A stretch of DNA of 64,000 bases from Branchiostoma floridae (taxonomy: Eukaryota > Chordata > Leptocardii > Amphioxiformes > Branchiostomatidae). The notes under the pieces are model-generated. The model saw only the letters and a program-made list of their open reading frames with translations. It did no database searches and was not told the DNA's origin. Every line of letters starts with the position of its first letter. Position 1 is the stretch's first letter. Where the stretch lies: assembly GCF_000003815.2 (NCBI RefSeq), contig NC_049993.1, positions 14,416,324 through 14,480,323 of the forward strand. Direction: 5' to 3'. Below are positions 14,001 through 26,000 of this stretch, in pieces. The position numbers and the translations under genes are program-made.

Positions 14001-17000
14001 AGTTGTTGTTAATCATCCCATTTGCTCTAATGGGCTTTGCATAAGGGACCTGGATAACCCACTATTGTTCCATGTAATACTTGGTACGCCGAAGATCCCA
14101 TGGTATTACTCATTACCAGCAGACTATGCCACAGAATATTTACAATTCTGTGTGTATGTGTACATGTAGGACCTATGCTTCTCATTAGGGATGAGGTTAC
14201 CATTGGCAATTCCAAAAGGCTATTACCTTAGCCAAGAAGGTTATGTTTTGGGTAGCGTTTGTATGTAACTTTCTATGTATGTATGTATGTATGTATGTAT
14301 GTATGTATGTATGTATGTATGTATGTAGAAGACCAGCATAAATCAAGAACGCCAGGATGGATTGTATTGGTATTCGATATGTTTTAACGTGTAGTTGCAT
14401 TTGCATCAGTGTTCGCCCTCTGTCGAGAGAAAAATGTGTTTTTGACTGGTTTTCGGTAAAAAAAAAACTTGTGTGGTACTTTTGTTGAATATGGTTGTTG
14501 ATGCAAATCTTTGTTGTTTATAAGGGACCTGAGCAAAGAAATATTGTTTCATGTAATGCTTGGTACGCCGAAGATCCCAGTGTATTTTACCATTACCAGC
14601 AGACTATGCCACGGGATATTTACGATTCTGTGTATATCTGTACCTCCAGGACCTCTGCTTCTCATTAGGGATGAGGTTACCATTGGCAATTCCAGACGTT
14701 TATATAACGTGGAGCTGCATTCGCATCAGTGCTTGCTCTCTAATGTGACTTCTTGCTGGTTTTCAGTAAAAAAAAAGATACTGGTTATGAACACCTGTTT
14801 TATGTGGAATTTTGATCAACAAATGTTTCTCACAAGGACTCCTACTAAAATTTCAACAACCGAGCCTAAACATATGGTATGTCCATTATTTGGTTGCTCA
14901 AGTTGCTAGTTACAAATGCCATCTGTTGTAATAATGGCTGTTCTTTTATAAATGCTGTAGCATACTGAGTCCAAGATATGTTCTGTTCTCTGTGAAGTAA
15001 CTTTGTGTAAGTCCCATCTAGTCTGTTTTGCAGTTGGCAAGTAACTGTCCAGGTTTCAGCATTATGCAGCAAAATAGGTTCCACTAGAGTAGTAAACACT
15101 TGGACCTTTAGCTTGTTAGGGATGTTAGACTTCCAGATTTTGTCCAATTTGGTGTATGCAATTGCCTCCCATGCTAGGGCTTTCCTAGTTTCAAAGTCCA
15201 GTAAAATAACGTTCACTGTAGCAACATCTCTCTTAGTCAGTAGTATCACAATTAGGCATGCTCGGCTAACATAGTGAAGGCTGCTCGGAAAATCCCCGCT
15301 AACGCATTTAGACAGGAATTGTTTTGATCCACTCACACCAAGAAGGACCCCCTATTGGTTAAGTGTCAAGGACGTATGTGTTATTATAGGCTCTCGTTAA
15401 AAGTTATCACTACTAAATTCCTTGACTTCACGCTTTATAGTCCGACACAGCATGCTTCTGTAGTTGAGTATGGTTGTATGGAAGCAACTGATTGCTATAA
15501 CAGGATACCAGAATACGCTTCGACAGCATGTCTCACATCTTATATTATTTTTGATTATTTTGTCTACTTTCTAGGGACTACAGTTTTGCCAAAGGCCCTC
15601 TAAGTTGCCGGCCCAAAGCCGCTTGCATGACGCTTTTGATGAATATGGCTTATGTTGCAAATGTTTGTTGTTACTGATGTTAGAACAAGCTTTGACAGCA
15701 AATAATCGTGTCTGCCATCTGCTATTATTTTGCATTGTTTGGGTTGACTGCTGCTGCTTTGCATTCTATTGATTGACATTACCCGAAGCTAGGCGCCAGT
15801 TTAAATCCTCCAGATGCTTCGTCCCAGTTTGAACCAGCGGGCTTTGTCGTCCCCCGTGTTTAAGGCCCAATATTTGTATGCAAAGAAGGTACCAAAGGAT
15901 TACAGCACACACTTCGTCGTTCCTAGATAGGGAACTAGGAAGTAAACCGATGGTTTGTGGCGTTATCCGCTGAACAATGTGAGGTTCCAATGCATGGGCA
16001 CGCTAAGACCGTCTGAGCAAGATGAACGGGTCACAAGTGACGGGAATTTATTGCCTTCTTTTATCACTGCCCGTGGATTAGACTCAAACATGTCCCGTCT
16101 ACTTATACCTAAGCCAGGGGTGGTTACAACGAAATGCAATCTACTTTGTATCGTAGAGCCCTTAGTAGACGCCTCCGGCATATTCCACTGGCAATTGACA
16201 TATGAAAGACTTGTGCTTTGACTTTGAAATATAACGACTCATAGTTAAGAGTTATGGAGAACTGTCGCTGAATCTTTAACAAGTTCTTGGTAATATGTCT
16301 TCATAACTTTCATCTGCTGAGTCGAAATTGCCGCCTTTGTAATCTTGCCAATAATAGAAGATAACTATCTCGGAGAAAAATGTGTCCCATCTTTATTCTC
16401 TTTTAGGTCGACTATATATTTACATATAAGTCTCAGATCGAATCATCTACTGCAGATTTTCTCCATTCGATGTTATTATGGACGTAATTCTAGTGGTAAT
16501 TAGCGGTGATTTGACCCATCTATTGGGGGCAATGATTCGTTGAAAACCATTGGAAAACCTGCCGTAATTCTAGCCTAATTGATGACGGAATGTCCTGTTC
16601 CAATTACGAGTCAGTGTGTGATATAGTAGCCAGTGTTCACCAATGATCGGGGTAGTCCTATATTTCAAACTCGTAACGTCGTTTTATTGTCATCACATGT
16701 CCAAAACCTTTATATTTACGATCTATATAATGTAAGGGTCAAGGTTATGGAATTCTTTTAGCGTCTTAAAGAGGGGTATGCGAATTTCTTGCAGCCATTT
16801 GTTTTAGTTGGATCAGACTTTGTAAGAAAATAAGTAAACATTACTGGTGTACGATGACTTGGAAGCGTAGAATTGTTTACCAAATAAACTAAATAATGGG
16901 ATAGATTGATTCATTTCTCAGGCCAGAAAATATGAAGTCCTATGGTCGGATAAGTACTTTAGTAACGTATTCAGTCTATTTTGCCAACTTCTAAAGTTTT

Positions 17001-20000
17001 AGCTTTTGGCAGTTTTGGTGTACATTTATTTAATGGCATAATGATCACTTCAGTGTCACTGACGAAAGATAGTGGATACTATCTGAAACGTCTGACCGTT
17101 TTCAAAACCATATCCAGTTGCCTGTGAGTGAAGGCTTTTCGGCAAACTCTTCATTTATTGTAACTTGTGTTGGTTGTCATATCTTAACAAATATTCAAAT
17201 ATTCTTGACGTACGTTATCGATATGAAAGTTGATGTATGCATACGGAAAAGAGTATTAATCTGACAGAAAGCACAGTACATGATAGTTGACAGTTGTCTG
17301 ATATTGACTTGATGGACAGATCAAAGATGGTAATGACGAATGCGATATCCGAACATGGGTCAAAAGGCAACCATAATGAAGGAATCGATAATCTTGTAAA
17401 CCCCGAAGGACAAGATGTCCCTGAATGTAGCACACTATTCCAACAGACACCCTGTACTCATGTAAACTGCCTAGTAGTTAATACTGTCATTCATCTAATC
17501 TGGGACTGGCTACCAGTACAGGAAATTCAGGTGCAGGTCCGGTTCATGACCTGATTCAGTATGTGAAAACTTGTGAATGGACGATACTCAAAACAATGGT
17601 CTTTCTTGCTACAAAGAAATCTGTTTTGTGTAGTATTCGACTCACGCTGACGTTTTAAAACCTTACAAGGCTACCTCTGTACGATTGACTGTAAAAGTTG
17701 GTAGAAATGACTAAACACTCTTACCACTGCGCTCTTGTTATTTCCTTCGGCCGGTAAACCCCCAAACGTGTGAATGCCTGATCATATAATCTGTTCATTT
17801 TCCAATCAGTCAAACATCCGGTACACCGATTATTTTCAGGTCCGGTTTTTCTGGACCGGTCCAATGAGAAAAAAATGATTTTGTACCGGTACTACCCACA
17901 TCTTATCTAATCACAACCATTTGAACGCTGTGCCTAAGTTTTCAGTCTTATGTTACTAAAAGGACGAGAAACGATTCTATATCAAGGGCATACGTCTACT
18001 AAAAATGAAATACTGCAAAGGGTAGAAAGATTACATCGGTATTACACTATTCACTGTGGACATATAGCCTCTATGCGGAAATTATTTGTCATTCTAAAGA
18101 TCGATATCGTTTATGTTCTTTATTAATGTTGCCGAAGAACATGTTGAATGTACGTATCCTCACCAGCATACGATAGGATTGAGAACTATCTCTTTGAACA
18201 AAATACGCCATGACATTACTCTTCAGAGTGGTTTAGTATCCTTTGCTACTGAGAGATCTTTCTTCATTCTGCTTCTATCCTTGTGTGGGTGACTCACAAA
18301 GGCCAAAAACACTCTATTCAGCCAAAAGCTAACTGGATAGTAATGAATGGATTGAATTCATATCTACGTCGATGAAGGTTAGACATCCAGGTAATAAGAT
18401 ATGCCAAAAATTAGTTACTCAAGCAACTGGATTTGATTTTGGAAACGATCAGACGTTTCAGTGTCATTGACGAAAACTGGTGGATTCCAGTTGAAACGTC
18501 TGACCGTTTCCAAAATCATATCCAGTTGCTTAAGTAACTACTTTTTGGCATAGAATTCATATCTAATTTGGTAAACATGTATATCTTGCTGAGATCTAGA
18601 AACAAAAAGGTTTTGGCTCCTTTGTAATGATAGTTTTGTGCTTGTTGATTTAACGATGTTATAGTGATCAGATTGAAGGTGTATATCTACATGTTTGCAA
18701 GGCAAAAAATCAGTTCAAACCCCTTACAGTCTTTTATGTTATGTTGGAAGTTATATCTAGACTTCTCCATGATATTAATGACAGAATATGTGCATTTTTT
18801 AAAACAATAATTGGGGGAAACTGAAGAGAATGTCGTTTTCAGAATGCTCACTGTACATAGACACGAGGAAGGTCCAAACCAAAAAAATATGTACTTTAAC
18901 GAATTACTAATTTTTCTCATATATTGGGTCATCTCAAATCTACAATGGACTAGGGAAATTAATTTGTTCATGTTTAACAAACAGACATGGTGGAATATAT
19001 CATCATTTTCCTTTTTTTGTGGTTATTCAAGTCGATGCATTGATTCAGTTTTGTTCATGGATGTTTACTGGACACTTTTCTTATTGCCATCCATGCAGGC
19101 ATTAATACGTCACGTATCTTAATCAATACGTCTAGCACATGATTGGCATGGGTATTCAATAAACGCCATTGTCACTGTCATGTATACAAACTCTTGTATT
19201 TAACGCGATGGTTGTCTTATTTCTCAGTACCACCAACTGTTAAGCTGTCTATGCCGAGAAGAGGACAAGCCGTGGAGCATTCTACATTGTCTCTCCACTG
19301 CTCTGTGGAGAACACCAGTGCCTTAGTCAGCCCTATATACTGGACTAAAGACGGAGGTATAATCGACACCAGCATGCGGATGTCAGTCACGTTAAAAAGT
19401 GGAGACAACATCAGGAACACTTCGTTAGTGATTCCGTACGTCGAGAGAAAAGATGGCGGGAATTATTCGTGTGTGGCGGAGTACCTCACGGGATTTCAAA
19501 CGGCCAGCGTTCTATTGGACGTGTTGTGTGAGTACACCCTTCTGTTACATTTATAGTTCACCTTTATCCGTGAGGTTATCTATACCCGCTGGTTAAAAAA
19601 ACAGAATAGTTAGGGATATCAAGCTGACGGACAGTCCATCGCCTTGAAAATGAATGTATTATTTCGAAAATATTGCAACTTAACCCTATCTAGACCGGGG
19701 AGGGGGGGCTAAAAGTGCCTGCGCCAACTTTGACGTCGTATAACTGCCGAACGACGTATGCTAGAACTACGAAACTTGGTGACTTTTCCGAAAATATATT
19801 TACCAAATTTATTAATTTCAGTTTCAATTATGGGATTTCATAGTTTTATTGCTATACCAAACTTGTTTATCTATATCATTAAGATCCTGTGTAATTTCAA
19901 GTTACATTTCTAATTAATTATTCATAATTCATGCTAATTTGATGACGTCATGGGTCAAAATCCAAGATGGCGGACAATGCCTTTTTCAACGATAGATACA

Positions 20001-23000
20001 TGTAATTTAATTAAACAAGTGCTTCAAAATATATTATTTTCTTACAAGACATAATCAATTGAACCTTTTTAGTCCACTTCTATTGTTTTTTGGAGTTATA
20101 TGTGGAAAAAATCGTATTTTAGAAAGTTCAAGCTTGTCGATCCAAGATGGCGGACAAATGACGTCATTTTCTGACGTCATGTTGGCGTCAGTATCGTCTT
20201 CATTGCCAACAAAAGACTTGGCAGACTTAGACACCAACAATGTAACCTTTATAGTCATCGTTTTCTTTAATACCTTTAAGTATAGCGGAAATTTTATATG
20301 TAGACGATTTTAGCCTAAAATATGACATTATGACGTCATAATTACGTCATATTACATTATAACGATACCAAACTTACAGAAAACTTTACTAGTACATTAT
20401 CCCCTCTAAATTTAGTGATCGTAACCCAAGCCGTTTTGAAATTACGAAGGGGGGGGGGTCAAAAGAGCCCCCCCGTCCCAGGTATCCCAAAAAAGCCCGG
20501 TCTAGATAGGGTTAAACCACCGGCAATCAACATGAAATCTCAAAATAACCAGTTTTGAAAACAACGGATATAGGTTACCCTACGGATAAAGGTGAACTAG
20601 TGTTATCTATTAGTACACCTCAATTTCCCAAAGTTTGCGACCTCTCTGAGACGATCTGTAACCAATTGATTTGAGTGTTTTATGTAACCAAGTTCATAAA
20701 ATCCTAGACTTTTACTCTTTGTGAGGTTTGTTTCAGATATTGCTATATATTCCAATCATAAAGTCAAAAGTAACACAAATTCAACTTTTATCTCAGCAAA
20801 CTAAAATAAAAACTTGACACTGAAATAAAAAAAAATGAGCTTATGTCACAATAGTTCTTCACCCACTGTTTTACAACACTAATTGGAAACCATGCGGTAA
20901 GAATGTTTTTAAAGCTCGTTTTGTTAACAACTCAAACTTATAATTTACCTGCCTTCCAAGTTAGGAGTCCTTAGGGATTGAAAATATATTTGATATCCAA
21001 TGCAGCGGTAGTAAAACCAATTAAAAACAAATGCATAAATGCCAACGTATTCTCCTGACAGAAAATACAGATCAGTATCATTACTCACACAGCACGTGTT
21101 TCCTGTTAATCTAAGTCCCCGGATTTATATACATGTATTTAATGACTGTTCATGGATTCCCGTACCTCTGAGGTGCTAGAGTGTGGTGCAACGGCCTCTG
21201 AGATTAATGAGTTGTTCCAGTAGGCAAGGGGTGAAACAGTGGGGTGTCTGCGTAATGGGGCTCTGTGATATGTCTTAACTAGTGTTAGCTTAGGAAACGT
21301 GAAACTATTGGCACTCCACAAGGTCCCTTTGGAAGCATCTTTCTCGATGATTGGTACCAGAAGGGAGACAGGGAGAAGAAAAAACAGCCGCAGCGATTTA
21401 CCAAACTGCTTTTTTTAGAAACTGAAAGAACTTCACTGAACATAAAGATTTAAACTGTTGCGCACAACGAAAAGAAATTGCGGTAAAGAAGGCACTCGCC
21501 ATTTTTCTCTGGCTTCGAAGGGTAGTCACGTGATCTAGGGGTCAAATGTCACACAGGTCATGCGACAACAGCCAGCAACCATCTTGTTTCCACACTAGAT
21601 CATAGTAGATGTTGTATAATTTGCATGACAAATTGGTGGTGACAAAATCTACATAGTGTATAATCTTATGACAGCTATATTGCTTATTACACAAAGCTTT
21701 GTCTCAGAACGTTGCACCACGAATGGTCCCAACTGAAGATTGATTCAATGTTTTCAAAACTGAAAGGAATGTCAAATTTCAATTCCTGATTTCTTTTTTC
21801 TTTCAAATGCCGGCCAGTATACATACGCGCAAGAGTAGTTGTAGAAGAACTTTTGATACAAATTGAAAAAGATGTTATCATATTGAATGACATTTTCAGA
21901 CCTAACAATGTGTGAATAAGAGCCGCATATACATGTATGCCAAAACTTGTTGCAGAAATCAAGACAATTTAAATGTTTAGAAATAATGCCTAATACATTA
22001 TTGTTATAATTCTATGAGTCAAAAAGTAAAAGAAAAAATTCTAGTAGAGCCGTGCAAATTTTTTTTATATCATATTGTTGATATCCATATGGTTTTGTTT
22101 ATATGTTGGACGCCATAAAGTGTGCACTGTAGTTTATTGGCATTTACTTGAAGTAGGTCGACTACACCTGTGTTAATAGCCACAAACTATCGCAATAAAA
22201 TTCCGCAAATTTAGCCTTTAATTCCAATTTCACCTAGACACTTCTGAGTCAAAACATATTACATCTTATTTATATGAATTGAATGCAATTGTAAGGAGGA
22301 CTTGGTGGTCTTTATACAGTAAATCATAGCCTTGACATTCACTGGTGTAGAAGAATAACTATATATGTATATATGGCCTACTTCTGTCGATATCAACCAT
22401 GATAAAATCGTAATTGATATCAGCCCTACAGCGTCGACTGTGGCTAAACAGTCCTATACTAGAATGACAGACCCTGACACATAGGGCATTATATTTGAAA
22501 GCTGACTCAGGTTAGAATAACAATTATGTAGTCATGTATAGTATAAGTATAGTATAAGAAAGAAAATATTCAACCCTTGATATTCCAATGCCAAGAAAGC
22601 TCATTCTGTCTACTAGTAGTATGTATGTATGGTAAGCAAAAGCAGCCAACATGGTACTCTTAACTCATTGTCGCAGCTATAAGCCTTTGTTATTGTTTAA
22701 AAAAAAGAATAGTCATTTCAGTCTCTCAGTGACATGAAATATATGAAACATTACAGACGCGGCAAAGATCATCAACATCTCCAATCCCATCGTGCCTTTC
22801 GTCGGAGAAAGCGTGGAGCTGCTGTGCCAAGCCGAGGGAAACCCCACCCCAAACGTCACGTGGTACAAGGCAGGGCTCGGGGAACCAATCGCCTTCGTCC
22901 GCGGGGTCAACAGGAGGGCTTCCGCCTCCGTCATCATTCCTGAGTTGAAGACCAATGAGAGCCAAGATTACCTCTGCGTGGCGTCCAATGACGTTGCCGA

Positions 23001-26000
23001 TGCCGATTTCAAATCCGTGTTTATTTCATTCGTTGAAACGGCAGCCATGACAGGTGGGAAACTTTCTACAAGTACGGCATTTTGTCATATATAAAGGATA
23101 GTATTAATAATATATATAATGCCTAACATATCTTATTATGAAATTTATAATTAGATATTCCTAATTTATGCAAATGAGATGACGTAATTTGGCAAAATTA
23201 AAGATGGCCGACCATTTATGATGAGAAGTATAATCAGCTTATTTTTGGGTCGGATTTCATCACAACTTTGGTTTTTCTTACCCAAAAAAATGATGGAAAC
23301 GTATTCCAATCCATTATCACAGGGTTTTAGTTCATAATGATATAAAAATTTCAAAAATTATAGAAACTAATGAGCACATCACTCCCTGCAAATTTGGTGA
23401 TCGTATGATCGTACAATAATCAGTTTTAAAATTACGAAGCACCCCCCGCCCAAGGCCAGGGAATGCCCCAAAAGACCAGTCTTAATAGGGATAACAATCT
23501 AACTAGACTAGATCGCTACATCCTCTTCAACCGCAAGGAAGTAGCCTCAAGGCGCATTGGATAGAGCAGCTACTGCTGCAGATAGAAGACTTACCAAATT
23601 GATGCGGACCATGCCAGATTTACATACGTAAAATGCAAACATCGCTTAGACATGTTTCTTTGATCAAGTTTACTTGATTCTATCTATCTCCTCTTAACAG
23701 TCATTGCTGGTTTCCCTAGCCTGGTTTTCAAACATGAATTGCAGACATTGCTTAGACATGTTTCTTTGATCTCTTTGAATTCAATCTAAACCTCATTTTC
23801 TCTATTTCCTGTTATCAACCACTGCTTACATTACCGTTCCTTTGAAATGTTTAGAGATCTCGTACTGAGTGTAACTGATTTCAAGAAGCAGATTTGCAAA
23901 CGTGAATTTCACACAACGCTAAGACATGTGTCTTTGATCTCGTTTGCTAAACTTGGTTTTCTCTTATCAACCACTTTCGACTTTACCATCCCTTTGAACG
24001 GTTTCTGTATAGGAGATCTCGTATTGACTCGGTGCAACTTGTTTCCCCAGCCAGGTTTCAAACACAAATTTCACACATCGCCCCTACATGTTAGCATTCA
24101 ACCTAACCTTGGTTTTCTCTTATCAACCACTGCTACTTCTACCGTCCCTTTCATCCTTTCCTGTATAGGAGATCTCGTATTTACTCAATGTAAACATGAA
24201 TTACATACATCGCTGAGACATGTGTCTTTGATCTCTTTCGCTAAACTTGACTGTCTTTATTTCCTCATATCAACCACTGCTATCTTTACCGTCCCTTTGA
24301 AATGTCCCTGTATAAAAGATCTCGTATTGACTGCGTGTTATTCCCTAACAGAAGTGATATCCCCCGTGCGACGACTGTTCAAGATAGCCATCATAGCTGG
24401 CAGCGTTGCAGGCGGAGTGCTAGTCCTGACGGCGATCCTCCTTGTTGCGCTAACGGTGTGCAGGAGAGATAAGCATCGGGCCGCCTGGACTCAGTGCCAG
24501 CTCGTCAACGTGGTCCCTCCGATCCCCGAGTCCGAGATGGAAGTCGCTCCCAACAATTGTGATGAAGACTTCGATAAGCTGGCAAACGATGGAGATGTGT
24601 CTCCAGGTACCGTCATTTTTGATTTTATAACGATGATTTAATTTTAACGGTTTTAACGGCCACTAGTCGACCGCTGAATTTTTATCGTCACTATAGCTAC
24701 TTTTTGATTACGCGAATCCACCCCCTCCCTCTTGCCGCGGCACTAATTTTTGGTGTGGTTATGTTTAATACTATCACAATCACGCTCTATTTCTTAAACA
24801 AACGCAAGCACACATTGTTATAGTAATTCACACAGACGTGTGCTGTTCTTCAAGAAATAAAACATTTATCTATACGAAAAGTAAGATGTTTTTCGTGGGC
24901 ATTTGGCTTTTCCATTTGTTTACATGTAATATCTAACACAAAAACTGGACTCACCAACATTTTTGACTGAACAGCACCAGTCTTTGTCAGGAAATGAACA
25001 ATCCACTTCTGCCGTGACATCACGTTATGCAGATAGAACACGTGACTCAGTGAGTAGTGGATCAAAAGTTGCAGGACGTCTATGGCGCCTACCGTCTCTG
25101 TTCAAAGCTCTGATGTAGATGGCTCCTTTAATCCCTCTAGTGAAAAAGTCTGGTTCTATGTCCAAAATTTTAGATTTATTCGGTGAGACCGAATGACCCG
25201 TTGACTCTAAATGTATATGTTAAGAAACTTCTGAGATTTTCAATCTAAATTATTTCTGTAAAATTGCACTGCAAATATATCCCCAAGCTGTTAACAAATT
25301 GCAATGTTATCTCGATGAAACATCCAATAAAATTGGTTGCCGTAATAAGCTATTAGATAGGATTTTTAGAGATTCAGTGCTGAACTCAATACGTCAAAGA
25401 ATCCAATTCGTAATCAGTGCATGTGGCATTCGCTAAAGTACAAGTAATTTGATCCAAATCAAGACGGACAGCTAAAGTAGGGAGGTTTATCTTCGAAGTG
25501 AGGTAATTCCAACGAGGCAACAAATAGTTCGCTAAATCCCTTATCCATCATCACATCAGGTCGAGTTTGCAAGACTTTATTCAGAAAAAGGTCAACGACA
25601 AGTTTCGTATTGATATTGATTCATCTAAGCTAAAGTATAATCCATAAATCCTAGTGTAGATGTCGAATCATGATCATGTGTTGTCAGGTACATTATAGAT
25701 TGGTTCGTCCTTGTCCCATAGGAACACCCTTTGAAGAGAGCTCGAACGTGCGTAGAATCTGAAAAGAAATTTAACAACGATTTACATTTTCTTGTCACTA
25801 AGACAGGAGAAAAATCTGTATGTTTTCGGTTACCGTTCTGAAGATAATAGTCTCGGTAAAGACGTGGATTTTTTTCCCTTTTTTTGTCACAGATTTCTAC
25901 CGAAGTGATCCAAGAAGTACGGTAACAACGTAAATCTAAAATGCATAATTTTCAACATCAAATTGCATTGTACAGATATAAAGGCACAAGTTATGGTTTA

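Larger units (their letters stand above)
9301..19227 (+). other. Receptor intron 2 (9.9 kb)
   Basis: This intron separates the first two Ig exons. It holds a full-frame truncated LINE, an inverted-repeat element, a 196-bp tandem duplication, a paired dispersed repeat with a microsatellite, an antisense LINE relic, and two hammerhead-ribozyme loci. The stretches 13000-14040, 15250-17040 and 17100-18360 hold nothing else I recognise, except a short 'accggtac'-bearing dispersed repeat near 17820-17910 that resembles 58295-58380. Confidence 0.6.
19528..22756 (+). other. Receptor intron 3
   Basis: Begins 28 bp before a nested pair of DNA elements (19556-20597). The rest, 20600-22756, is AT-rich and shows no element, exon or RNA that I can support. 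Confidence 0.6.
23054..24351 (+). other. Receptor intron 4
   Basis: The first part (23098-23490) is a decayed TTAA-type element and the second part (about 23628-24351) is a minisatellite that ends at the acceptor. A small unassigned stretch lies between them. Confidence 0.6.

Noticed and set aside
21139-21321. Minus-strand frame resembling the end of a LINE polyprotein
   Set aside because: Similarity too vague to name a family.
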